From Rhodoflexus caldus (GTDB taxonomy: Bacteria > Bacteroidota > Bacteroidia > Cytophagales > Thermoflexibacteraceae), in the NCBI RefSeq assembly GCF_021206925.1, contig NZ_JAJPRF010000001.1:62001-126000 (forward strand): a stretch of 64,000 bases of DNA, given 5' to 3'. The notes below the pieces were generated by a model. It had not been told where the DNA came from. It saw only the letters and a list, made by a program, of their open reading frames with translations, and ran no database searches. Position 1 is the stretch's first letter. Every line of letters starts with the position of its first letter. Positions 8,446-16,464 of the stretch are shown here, in pieces. Both the position numbers and the translations under genes were made by a program.

Positions 8446-9573
8446 ATGTCTCTTCGTTTTGCCCGCGCCGCTGTTGCCGCTATGTTTCTGATTAACGGCT
8501 TTGCCTTTGCCACATGGGCTTCGCGCATCCCGCTCATACAGCAGCACCTGCAACTCAGCGCAGGAGAATTGGGAACTGCTTTGCTGGGGACTCCCATAGG
8601 TTCGCTTTTATCTTTGCCGCTGGCAGGATGGCTGACGGCGCGGTTTGGCAGCAAGTATGTAACCATTATAGCGGCTTTTATCAGTTGCTGCATTTTGCCG
8701 CTGATAGCGCTGGCTCCTTCCGCATTGGCACTGGCGGCTGTGTTGTTCCTCTTTGGCAGTGCAGGCGATATTCTCAATATCGGCATGAATGCGCAGGCGG
8801 TAAGCGTAGAGAACCAATGGGGCAAACCGATTATGTCCTCCTTTCACGGGCTGTACAGCGCAGGCGGAATGTTGGGTGCGGCCTTCGGCGGCGTGATGGC
8901 AGAGGCAGGGTTCATGCCTTTGCAACATTTTACGATAGGCGGCATCATAGGCATGGTGCTGCTGTTCATCTTCTTTCGGTGGCTGCTGCCTAACGATTCG
9001 CCCGCAGACAAAAGCAAGCCCCTGTTTGCCAAACCCGATGCCGTTTTGTGGTGGTTAGGGTTGATAGCTTTCTTCTGTATGTTGAGCGAAGGCGCAATGG
9101 CTGATTGGAGTTCGGTATTTCTGGCGGAGGTAAGCGGCACTACCGCGGGGCTTTCCACACTCGGCTATACGGCTTTCACCATGGCGATGATGAGCGGCCG
9201 TTTTCTTGGCGACCGATTGGCACAGCAACTCGGACAGGTGCGCCTCATCCGCCTGAGCGGGCTGCTGGCAGGCAGCGGCATGTCGCTGGCGCTACTGGCG
9301 GCTACGCCCTTCTGGGTAGTAGTCGGGTTCGGCATGGTCGGGTTGGGGCTGGCAACCGTCGTACCGATGGTTTACGGCGCAGCGGGTCGCTCGCAAACCA
9401 TGCCCGCAGGTGTGGCAATTGCTGCCGTTTCTACCGTGGGCTATACGGGTTTCCTCATCGGCCCGCCAGTAATTGGCTGGGTAGCAGATTTTTTTAACTT
9501 GCGCACGGCACTCATTATTGTTGCAGCGCTGGCGTTCGGCATGGCTGTTATGGCCTCCAAAGCCCGAAGTTAG
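8446..9573 (+). CDS. Major facilitator superfamily transporter (YbjJ-like)
   Basis: A polytopic inner-membrane carrier of about 375 residues with around twelve hydrophobic segments. The N-terminal FATWASRIPLIQQHLQLS and the loop motif PLAGWLTARFGSKY between helices 2 and 3 are typical of the MFS group that includes E. coli YbjJ and related sugar or drug carriers. A second conserved stretch is SSFHGLYSAGGMLGAAFGG. An in-frame TTG lies four codons earlier, but the ATG giving MSLRFARA is preferred. The stop codon overlaps that of the convergent SpoIIE gene by four bases. The substrate is unknown. Confidence 0.88.
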   Translation: MSLRFARAAVAAMFLINGFAFATWASRIPLIQQHLQLSAGELGTALLGTPIGSLLSLPLAGWLTARFGSKYVTIIAAFISCCILPLIALAPSALALAAVLFLFGSAGDILNIGMNAQAVSVENQWGKPIMSSFHGLYSAGGMLGAAFGGVMAEAGFMPLQHFTIGGIIGMVLLFIFFRWLLPNDSPADKSKPLFAKPDAVLWWLGLIAFFCMLSEGAMADWSSVFLAEVSGTTAGLSTLGYTAFTMAMMSGRFLGDRLAQQLGQVRLIRLSGLLAGSGMSLALLAATPFWVVVGFGMVGLGLATVVPMVYGAAGRSQTMPAGVAIAAVSTVGYTGFLIGPPVIGWVADFFNLRTALIIVAALAFGMAVMASKARS

Positions 9574-11633
9574 GGTTGCAAACGCACGCCTACCACCAGT
9601 ACATCATCTACCTGCGCTTGATTTTGCTTCCAGTTGTCAAATATTTCTATCAGGTGTTGTGCTTGCGTTTCTACTGGAAGTACAGACAGCGAGCGAAGTG
9701 TTTCTTTAAATCGCCTTACCATGAACTTCTTGCTGTCTGCCCCGCCAAACTGGTCTTGATAGCCATCGGAGAACAGGTACAACATGGCAGGGTGTTGCAA
9801 CACAAGGCGGTCATGATAGAAAGTAATAGCCTCGCTGCTGCCGCCAATGGCTTTCTTGGTCGGTCTGAATTCGTAAAATGCTTGGTTGCTGATGCAGTAA
9901 ACAGGATTCATTGCCCCCGCATAGTGAACGGTTGTGCTGCCGTTGGCTTTCTCTATGGTAATAATGCTGATGTCCATTCCGTCTTGCGACATCATATCGG
10001 CATTGTGCCGCAGTGCCTGATAAATGCCTGCATGTAGTTCCGACAGGATTTGCTCGGGGCGATATACCTGTTTTTCTGCAACAATTTGCCGAAGCAAAGC
10101 AGTGCCCACCATGCTCAACAAAGCACCGGGCACGCCGTGTCCCGTACAATCGGCAACCGCCAGAATGGTGGTGCTTTCGGTATGGTGTAACCAATAAAAA
10201 TCGCCGCTGACAATATCGCGGGGGCGGTAAAAGATGAAATGCTCGGGCAGCGCCTGTTTCAACTGCTTCTCGGAGGGCAAAAGTGCCTGTTGAATGTGCC
10301 TTGCATAGTGCATGCTTGCGGTCAGTTCTTCATTGATAGCCTGAATGTTGCGCTTTTGCTGTTCTACCGTTTCCAGCGCAGAGGAAAGTTCTTCGTTGGC
10401 CTGATTGAGTTCCTCGTTCTTCTCCCTGATTTCTGCTTTTTGTTTTTGAAGCAGGCGGTTGTCGCGTTGCTTGACGCGATACGCCCAAATCAGGATAGCA
10501 CCTGCCGCCAGTAAAAGCGCTGCTATGGCAATGGAGGCTATCAGTTGCAACTGTTTGTTGGCATTGTCTTTTTCCAACAGCAGAATGGCTTGCTGTTTTT
10601 TGTCAATCTCTATTTGTGCCTGCAATCGCTCTACTTGTTTGGTGTTTTCCTGATTGACAAGGCTGTCTTTCAGGCGGGTAAACTGCTCATGGTAGAACAG
10701 TGCTTTTTCAGGTTGGCGAAGTGCCTTGTAGGCTTCATAAAGGGTTTCGGAAGACTCGCGCATGTAGTCCATTGCGCCCATTTGCTGTCCTGCCGTCATC
10801 GCGGTCTCGGCAGCACCGATGGCACCCGGCAAATCACCCAACATGAGTTTTACTTTGCCCAAAGAGTTGTTGTTAGCTGCCGCAAGGTAAGGATTGTTCT
10901 TCTCGGCAGCTATCCGATTGGAAAGCGTAAGATATTCCAAGGCTTTGGCGGCATCTTTCATGGCAATGTAAATGCTGCCGATATTGTGATAGATGCTGCC
11001 CAAGCTGTAAGGGTCGTTAAACTTTTTGGCAAGACTCAAAGCCCGCATTTGCGTTTGCAGGGCTTTTTCCAATTGCCCGATTCGTTTTTCTTCAATGCCT
11101 ATGTTGCTCAGGATGTAGAGTATGCGGCTTTCCTCTTGGCCCTTAGAGAGGCGTTCGGCAATTTCCAGCGCTTTTCGGTAGTAGTTCAATGCCTCATGCG
11201 GCTGCCGCAAATTTCTGCCGTAAACAATGCCTATGGCGTTGTAAGCATCTGAAAGCCCGAGGGAATCTTTGAGGGTTTCAAATGCTTTGATGGAAGTCAG
11301 TAGCTGTTCTACCGCCTGCGGGGCTTTGCCCTGAATATCGTAACCCTGCCCAAGTATCAGCGCGAGGTCTGCCTCGCCGCGTTTCCAGCCCTGTGCTTGT
11401 GCGAGCTTTAATCCCTTTTGGGCAAAAAAGATGGCAGTATCCGTATGATTGTACAGCATCAGGTCTGCCAGCCGAAAAAGGGTTTTTGTGTAGAGTGTAT
11501 CTATGGCTTTTTCCTGCTCCCGTGTTTGCAGCACCTTTATCAGGCTGTCAAACCTGCGTGGCGCCTGTGCCGATACATGGAGGGGAAGCAGTACGGCAAG
11601 TGCCGTGATTATGTGAAGCAGTAGTTTCGGCAT
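9570..11633 (-). CDS. TPR sensor with C-terminal SpoIIE-type protein phosphatase
   Basis: A membrane signalling protein of about 687 residues. A signal peptide (MPKLLLHIITALAVLLPLHV...) is followed by a periplasmic array of TPR units (about 40-340), one membrane segment near 360-383 and a coiled coil (about 385-440). A PP2C-like SpoIIE phosphatase domain occupies the last 230 residues, with the motifs RPRDIVSGDFYW and VADCTGHGVPGALLS that carry metal-binding Asp residues. Such proteins dephosphorylate phosphoserine on STAS-type anti-anti-sigma proteins. The start at 11633 gives a clean signal peptide and is preferred over an ATG 13 codons upstream. A second SpoIIE protein at 43547-47302 has the same catalytic motifs. 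The partner is unknown. Confidence 0.9.
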   Translation of the reverse strand: MPKLLLHIITALAVLLPLHVSAQAPRRFDSLIKVLQTREQEKAIDTLYTKTLFRLADLMLYNHTDTAIFFAQKGLKLAQAQGWKRGEADLALILGQGYDIQGKAPQAVEQLLTSIKAFETLKDSLGLSDAYNAIGIVYGRNLRQPHEALNYYRKALEIAERLSKGQEESRILYILSNIGIEEKRIGQLEKALQTQMRALSLAKKFNDPYSLGSIYHNIGSIYIAMKDAAKALEYLTLSNRIAAEKNNPYLAAANNNSLGKVKLMLGDLPGAIGAAETAMTAGQQMGAMDYMRESSETLYEAYKALRQPEKALFYHEQFTRLKDSLVNQENTKQVERLQAQIEIDKKQQAILLLEKDNANKQLQLIASIAIAALLLAAGAILIWAYRVKQRDNRLLQKQKAEIREKNEELNQANEELSSALETVEQQKRNIQAINEELTASMHYARHIQQALLPSEKQLKQALPEHFIFYRPRDIVSGDFYWLHHTESTTILAVADCTGHGVPGALLSMVGTALLRQIVAEKQVYRPEQILSELHAGIYQALRHNADMMSQDGMDISIITIEKANGSTTVHYAGAMNPVYCISNQAFYEFRPTKKAIGGSSEAITFYHDRLVLQHPAMLYLFSDGYQDQFGGADSKKFMVRRFKETLRSLSVLPVETQAQHLIEIFDNWKQNQAQVDDVLVVGVRLQP

Positions 11634-11712
11634 GGCTGTTCGGTTATTGGAAAGGGTTGCAATTACCGCCAAATCGGGCTATTTTTCAACAATTTAAACA
11701 GGCTGTGTGAAA

Positions 11713-13059
11713 ATGAAAAACGTATGTGTTATCGGCGCAGGCCCTTCGGGCATTACGGCTGCCAAAAATTTACTGGATGAAGGTTTACAAGTTACGGTTT
11801 ATGACTATGGCAAAGAGGTAGGCGGTAACTGGGTTTTCAGCGAAGATGAGTCTCACTCAAGTGTATTTGAAACAACACATATCATCAGTTCCAAAACACT
11901 TTCGCAGTATGCGGATTTCCCTATGCCTGCCGACTATCCCGATTATCCTTCCCACAAACAACTGGCTGCTTATTTCCAAAGTTACGCACAATATTTCGGC
12001 TTATACCCGTTTATCCGCTTTCAAACCGAAGTAAAAGAAGCGGAACTGACTGCCGACGGTAAGTGGCTGATTACCACCGAACATCGGGGACAAACAGAAA
12101 CAGCGATATTTGATGCGCTGGTGGTTTGCAACGGCCATCATTGGCAACCTCGGTGGCCTTCCTATCCCGGTCAGTTTGCGGGGGAATATATCCATTCACA
12201 CCATGTGAAAAGGTTCAGCCGCTTTAAGGACAAGCGCGTGCTGGTTATTGGCGGAGGCAACTCTGCCTGCGATGTGGCGGTGGAGAGCAGTCGTGTTTCT
12301 GCCCGCACCGACATCAGTTGGCGACGCGGCTATTGGATTACCCCAAAATTCCTATTTGGCGAACCTGCCGATGTGGTGGGCAAGCGCATGAAATTTTTAC
12401 CGCGCAGCCTCTGGTCGCGAGTGTCGGAGTTCAGTATTCGCCTCAAATTTGGTTCGCACAAGCACTACGGGCTGCCTGAACCCGACCACCGCTTCGGGCA
12501 AACACACCCGACCATCAACGATGAATTGTACTATTTCATGCGGCACGGCAAAATACATCCCCGCCCCGAAATTGCCCGTTGGGAAGGTCATACCGTTTAC
12601 TTTACGGACGGTTCGCAGGCCGAATATGATACGGTAGTTGCCTGTACGGGCTATGTTATCGCACATCCGTTTTTTGACAAGTCCTTTATTGACTATTCAC
12701 AAGGCGAAGTGCCACTCTACCTGCGCATGATGCACCCAACGATTCAGAATTTGTATTTTATCGGGTTGTTTCAACCTTTGGGCTGCATTTGGCCGGCGGC
12801 AGAATTACAGGCAAAAATTGCCGCACGCGAATTAGCGGGTAAATGGCAACGGCCGTCCAACATTCAAGCCCTGATAGACAAAGAATTAAAAAATCCTGAT
12901 TTTCAGCAGATTAACACACCGCGTCATACTATTACGGTGGACTTTCACCGTTTTTCGGAACGCTTGCTCAAGCATTTGCCCAAAGATTATGTGCGAAAAG
13001 AGCCTCGGCAAGCCGTTGCGACTGCTTCGGAACTTATCACCAACAGCAGCGCATCCTGA
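11713..13059 (+). CDS. Flavin-containing monooxygenase
   Basis: A 448-residue class B flavoprotein monooxygenase, which uses NADPH and O2 to oxygenate soft nucleophiles such as amines or sulfides, or ketones in Baeyer-Villiger relatives. Visible features are the FAD site VIGAGPSGITAA at the N terminus, a GGNWVF segment, the group signature FAGEYIHSHHVKRF, and the NADPH-binding site VIGGGNSACDVA near residue 180, followed by WRRGYW and a C-terminal TGY motif (ACTGYVIAHPFF). A GTG two codons upstream is an alternative start. It is a lone gene pointing toward tsaD. Its natural substrate is not apparent. Confidence 0.92.
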   Translation: MKNVCVIGAGPSGITAAKNLLDEGLQVTVYDYGKEVGGNWVFSEDESHSSVFETTHIISSKTLSQYADFPMPADYPDYPSHKQLAAYFQSYAQYFGLYPFIRFQTEVKEAELTADGKWLITTEHRGQTETAIFDALVVCNGHHWQPRWPSYPGQFAGEYIHSHHVKRFSRFKDKRVLVIGGGNSACDVAVESSRVSARTDISWRRGYWITPKFLFGEPADVVGKRMKFLPRSLWSRVSEFSIRLKFGSHKHYGLPEPDHRFGQTHPTINDELYYFMRHGKIHPRPEIARWEGHTVYFTDGSQAEYDTVVACTGYVIAHPFFDKSFIDYSQGEVPLYLRMMHPTIQNLYFIGLFQPLGCIWPAAELQAKIAARELAGKWQRPSNIQALIDKELKNPDFQQINTPRHTITVDFHRFSERLLKHLPKDYVRKEPRQAVATASELITNSSAS

Positions 13060-13081
13060 TTTGCTGACTTCGGCAACAATA

Positions 13082-13119
13082 ATTTTCGGGGGAAATGGCC
13101 ACGCCTTGCCCCCGAAAAT
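13082..13119. terminator. Hairpin between the convergent FMO and tsaD genes
   Basis: ATTTTCGGGGG pairs with CCCCCGAAAAT (11 perfect base pairs, 16-base loop). It ends at the last base of the tsaD stop codon and lies 22 bases after the FMO stop. Its position between convergent genes suggests two-way termination, though T tracts are weak. Confidence 0.55.
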
Positions 13120-14129
13120 CAGAACGCCATGCGCGGCATGGGGCTGACTTCTTGCCCGCAAAAATCGCCCGCAAGGTATTTGTAGTAGGCAGCCATTGCA
13201 ATCATTGCTGCGTTGTCGGTGCAGTACTCAAAGCGAGGTACATAGACCTGCCAGCCTTCGGTTGCGCCCATTTCGGCCAGAGCTTGGCGCAGCCCAGTGT
13301 TGGCAGAAACGCCGCCTGCAATGGCAATGTGGCTGATGCCCGTTTGTCGGGCTGCTTTGCGCAATTTTTTCAGCAACATGGTAATAAGTGTGTGCTGCAT
13401 GGAGGCGCAAATATCGGCGAGGTTCTCGGCAATGAACGCAGGATTTTTTTGCTGCTGCTCCTGCAAAAAGTAGAGAAACGCCGTCTTGATGCCGCTAAAC
13501 GAAAAGTTCAGTGCGGGCGTGCTTACCTCAGGAAAAGTAAAGCGCAACGGATTGCCGTTTTTGGCGTGTTTGTCTATCAGCGGGCCGCCCGGGTAGGGCA
13601 ATCCCAGCATTTTGGCGGCTTTGTCAAAGGCCTCCCCCACGGCATCGTCTTGCGTTTCGCCGATGATTTGCATATCGGTCGGGCTTTTGACGTGCACAAT
13701 CTGCGTATGCCCGCCACTGACCGTGAGGCACAAAAACGGGAACGGCGGCTTGGGGTCTTCAATAAAGTGCGCCAATACGTGTGCGTGCATATGATGCACG
13801 TCTATGAGCGGAATATTGCGCGCCAAAGCCAATCCCTTGGCAAAAGAAGCACCCACGAGCAGCGAACCCAACAGCCCGGGGCCTCGCGTAAATGCGATAG
13901 CCTGCAAATCATCAACGGTAACGCGGGCTTGTTGCAGCGCGGCAGCTACTACGGGCACAATGTGTTGCTGGTGCGCCCGCGAAGCAAGTTCGGGTACAAC
14001 ACCTCCGTATTGGACGTGCACTTCCTGATTGGCGGTTACGTTGCTGAGCAGTTGCCCGTTGCGCAAAACCGCCGCAGAGGTTTCATCGCACGAAGATTCT
14101 ATGGCAAGCAGAGTGATGTGGGTGTTCAT
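13119..14129 (-). CDS. tsaD: tRNA N6-threonylcarbamoyladenosine synthase subunit
   Basis: TsaD transfers the threonylcarbamoyl group to A37 of ANN-decoding tRNAs with TsaB and TsaE. The 336-residue length is standard. Motifs seen are AIESSCDETSAAV at the N terminus, the metal-binding HHMHAH (His113 and His117), LTVSGGHTQIV, and GGVSANTGLRQ near the C terminus. The ATG at 14129 lies only 6 bases past the end of the disrupted HNH reading frame, so tsaD may be read from a promoter upstream of that broken module. tsaB and tsaE are not in the window. Confidence 0.97.
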   Translation of the reverse strand: MNTHITLLAIESSCDETSAAVLRNGQLLSNVTANQEVHVQYGGVVPELASRAHQQHIVPVVAAALQQARVTVDDLQAIAFTRGPGLLGSLLVGASFAKGLALARNIPLIDVHHMHAHVLAHFIEDPKPPFPFLCLTVSGGHTQIVHVKSPTDMQIIGETQDDAVGEAFDKAAKMLGLPYPGGPLIDKHAKNGNPLRFTFPEVSTPALNFSFSGIKTAFLYFLQEQQQKNPAFIAENLADICASMQHTLITMLLKKLRKAARQTGISHIAIAGGVSANTGLRQALAEMGATEGWQVYVPRFEYCTDNAAMIAMAAYYKYLAGDFCGQEVSPMPRMAF

Positions 14130-14135
14130 AATAAT

Positions 14136-14551
14136 TCAAAGAGGCGGATGTTCACCAACGGTGAATAACAACCTGCGAAGTAATTTTAGCGGTTCCCGAT
14201 TCAGTTTTAGTGTTTCTACGGTAGCTCTGCCAATTGCAGTGATACCTATAATCTCTTCTACATGATGGCTCCATGCGAAGTGTTCGTTCCATTGTTGCTG
14301 TCGCGAATGGAACAAAGGTACATCCTGTTGTGATACGGAATCTTTGCCTTGTATTTTATTGTATTTGTGGTTGTTACATCCCTGGCAAGCAAGCGCGCAA
14401 GGTTGTCCTCTGTGGTGTTACCTCCTTTGCTTTGGGGAATAACATGTTCTATTACAAAGGGTTGTAATGATATTTTTGCCGGACTTTTACAGTATTCGCA
14501 CAAGCCATTTGCCCGGAGAAATACCAACTCTTGCAGCCTGTCAGCAGACAT
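14136..14551 (-). pseudogene. HNH endonuclease gene broken by a frameshift
   Basis: From ATG 14551 the frame gives an HNH nuclease start: LRANGLCEYCKSPAK (Cys18, Cys21), then FVIEHVIPQSKGGNTTEDNLA with His36. At GCGCGC (14393-14398) it loses register. Removing one GC dinucleotide restores a continuous frame: ALACQGCNNHKYNK with the second zinc CxxC, then VPLFHSRQQQWNEHF, GITAIGRATVETLKLNRE and a stop at 14136. The repaired protein would be about 137 residues, the usual size for this family of small HNH nucleases. The unrepaired frame ends at 14258, losing the second metal pair and the C terminus. It overlaps the equally broken partner gene upstream by 11 bases. A sequencing error is possible but less likely given the partner's state. 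Confidence 0.85.
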
Positions 14552-14936
14552 ACAAATCAGGTTTGATATTGAGCGACTGAATAACTGCTTCCAATGTTGT
14601 ATTCCGCAGTTTTGCCAATTCTTTCATTCTATCAGATAACCCAGCCTTTTCGCATCATGGTATTCAAATAAAATTGGTCAGTTCCATCAACCCCTGATAT
14701 TCGGCCTCACTGACGGATTCTTCGGCACGTTTGGCATTTAGCAGTGCATAACGGCTTTTAATATCCACAGGCAAGTCGGCATTGATTTTTTGTAGCAGTT
14801 CTGTTTCTTTCTGCGAAAGAAAATGCGGCATTTTTTGCTTCCTGATGGAAATTAGCTCCGCAATCAGTGCATCTAATTCAGGGAGACTGAGCCGGTCTTT
14901 TGAAACTTGTAAAATCTGTGAATAATCGGTTTGCAT
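14541..14936 (-). pseudogene. Partner gene of the HNH nuclease, disrupted by two frameshifts
   Basis: The ATG at 14936 gives MQTDYSQILQVSKDRLSLPE followed by a helical, charged sequence (FLSQKETELLQKINADLP) ending prematurely in LMELTNFI at 14664. The sequence clearly continues in another frame as EYHDAKRLGYLIE, and then, after a second shift near 14624-14632, returns to the first frame as KELAKLRNTTLEAVIQSLNI up to a stop at 14541 that overlaps the HNH start. The first shift is one extra T near 14667. From memory, genes of this shape commonly sit directly before small HNH nucleases in Bacteroidota and cyanobacteria, and their role is not known. The gene begins 13 bases after the gmk stop, so it looks inserted into, or part of, a gmk-tsaD transcript. 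Confidence 0.75.
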
Positions 14937-14949
14937 GCCAAATAGATAT

Positions 14950-15537
14950 TTAAACCTTTTCCACCTGCACCCCTGCAAACTGTTCAAACAGTTCTTCGGC
15001 TTGTTGCAGGGCGGTGGGCAAGTGGTCGTTGAGCAGAATGACATCAAACTTTTCGGCATACTGAACTTCGCGGCGGGCTTTTTCCACACGTTCGCGGCGT
15101 TTTTCTTCCGACTCGGTGTTGCGCCCCATCAGCCGCCGTGCCAGCTCGTCTATGGAGCTGACTTTAACAAAAACGGCCAGCGCATCATCGCCATACTGTT
15201 TTTTTATGTTCAAACCGCCGATTACATCCACATCAAAAATGACATGTTTGCCGGCCTGACGGATGCGCTCAACTTCGTTTTTCAGCGTGCCGTAGAGCGT
15301 ACCATTATAGACCTGCTCATATTCCAGAAAATCGCCTGCGGCAATATGCGCCTGAAAAGCTTCCGGACTGATAAAATAATAGTCTTTGCCGTCAACTTCG
15401 TATGGCCTCCGCTCGCGCGTGGTTGCCGAAACCGAAAAGGACAGCAGCGAAGGATATTTTTGCAGTAAGTGTTTAACAATGGTTGTTTTGCCTGCTCCCG
15501 ATGGAGCCGAAAAGATAAGGAGCTTTCCAAGCGCCAT
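14950..15537 (-). CDS. gmk: Guanylate kinase
   Basis: Phosphorylates GMP to GDP with ATP. The 195-residue protein begins GKLLIFSAPSGAGKTTIVKH with the P-loop (Ser/Gly/Lys/Thr at about residues 10-19). It has the GMP-binding TTRERRPYEVDGKDYYFIS segment and the lid region RLMGRNTESEEKRRERV. It starts 11 bases after the anti-sigma gene stop and is probably cotranscribed with the ECF sigma factor pair, which is an unexpected link between a housekeeping kinase and a stress regulator. Confidence 0.97.
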   Translation of the reverse strand: MALGKLLIFSAPSGAGKTTIVKHLLQKYPSLLSFSVSATTRERRPYEVDGKDYYFISPEAFQAHIAAGDFLEYEQVYNGTLYGTLKNEVERIRQAGKHVIFDVDVIGGLNIKKQYGDDALAVFVKVSSIDELARRLMGRNTESEEKRRERVEKARREVQYAEKFDVILLNDHLPTALQQAEELFEQFAGVQVEKV

Positions 15538-15548
15538 ACAGTGCCGGA

Positions 15549-15806
15549 TTAGGTTTTAGAAACAGAAAAATGATATTGAATTTGCTGTTGAATAGTCGGA
15601 AGCAGGTCGCGAGGCGGCTGCTGGCGCGCCACGCGGGTTTTGATAACCTGTTTGATGGCGTTTTCCTGCTCGTAAAGCTGTCTGCAATTAGGGCAATCGC
15701 CTATTTGCTTGTGGAAAAAGGCTCGCTGGTTTTCGTCTGCTTCACCATCTAAAACCAACGGAAGAATCTCTTTAAACAAGAGCCTATTGGGGTCTTGACT
15801 ACTCAT
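15549..15806 (-). CDS. Small zinc-finger anti-sigma factor
   Basis: An 85-residue soluble protein with the ZAS signature HKQIGDCPNCRQLYEQE (His followed by CxxC), which in known anti-sigma factors coordinates zinc and clamps an ECF sigma factor. There is no membrane segment, so it should act in the cytoplasm, possibly responding to redox or thiol state, as in RsrA-type proteins. It lies 27 bases downstream of the sigma gene and 11 bases before gmk. The pairing with that sigma factor is inferred from adjacency. Confidence 0.85.
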   Translation of the reverse strand: MSSQDPNRLLFKEILPLVLDGEADENQRAFFHKQIGDCPNCRQLYEQENAIKQVIKTRVARQQPPRDLLPTIQQQIQYHFSVSKT

Positions 15807-15833
15807 AGTGCTTTGAAATTAAAGTACATGTAT

Positions 15834-16421
15834 TTAATTGCCGGCATAACCCATCTTGCGGGCATATTCGCTTAACTTACGCTTTAATAAGGTGCGCGCA
15901 CGGTGCAATCGCGAACGAACCGTACCAATGGGTATATCCAATATTTTTGACATTTCCTCGTATGTAAATCCTTCCAAGTCGCATAGAATAATAACGGTTC
16001 TGAAATCAACAGCCAACGAGTTGATGGCGTTGGTTACTTCATCCCCAATCAAATCCTGCACTGTTTCGGAACGCAAATCTACTGTTATATTTTCATCTAC
16101 GTCTTCGGAATTATATACGCTTTCTACTTCTTGATAGTCAACTTTGGGGGGTTCTTTGGATTTCTTGCGGAAATCGTTAATAAAGGTGTTTTTCAGTATT
16201 CTAAACAACCACGCTTTTGCATTAGTTCCTTCGGTAAATGAATTAATGAAGCGAAAAGCTTTTAAATAGGTATCCTGCACCAAGTCCTTGGCTGTGTCTT
16301 CGTCTAATGTGAGTTTATAGGCAAAGTTGTACATCGCATCAATATGCGGTACAAACTCGCGGTTGAAAAGTTGCAGGTTTTCCTGTTCGGAACGCGGAAC
16401 GGGCGTTGGGTTGTCTGTCAT
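15834..16421 (-). CDS. ECF-type RNA polymerase sigma factor
   Basis: A 195-residue extracytoplasmic-function sigma factor. Region 2 is seen in MYNFAYKLTLDEDTAKDLVQ followed by DTYLKAFRFINSF and KAWLFRILKNTFIND. Region 4 is seen in VILCDLEGFTYEEMSKILDI followed by PIGTVRSRLHRARTLLKRKL. A short acidic linker (ESVYNSEDVDENITV) separates them. The anti-sigma gene follows immediately. Two direct copies of ATTGGTTA (plus-strand sense) sit over the start codon and may be regulatory. The regulon cannot be determined from the window. Confidence 0.95.
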   Translation of the reverse strand: MTDNPTPVPRSEQENLQLFNREFVPHIDAMYNFAYKLTLDEDTAKDLVQDTYLKAFRFINSFTEGTNAKAWLFRILKNTFINDFRKKSKEPPKVDYQEVESVYNSEDVDENITVDLRSETVQDLIGDEVTNAINSLAVDFRTVIILCDLEGFTYEEMSKILDIPIGTVRSRLHRARTLLKRKLSEYARKMGYAGN

Positions 16422-16441
16422 TGGTTAGTAGTTATTGGTTA
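16420..16441. promoter_or_regulatory. Direct repeat at the sigma factor start
   Basis: ATTGGTTA occurs at 16420-16427 and again at 16434-16441, a 14-base period. On the gene strand this reads TAACCAAT twice just before the sigma factor ATG. The box recurs four times in 61904-62217. A regulator site is possible, but the evidence is only repetition. Confidence 0.35.
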
Positions 16442-16464
16442 CGTCCTTTGCCAATATAATAAAA

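Noticed and set aside
13095-14168. A 357-codon plus-strand frame opposite tsaD
   Set aside because: It is the complement of a conserved gene, with low-complexity Arg/Gly-rich composition and no homology that I recognise.
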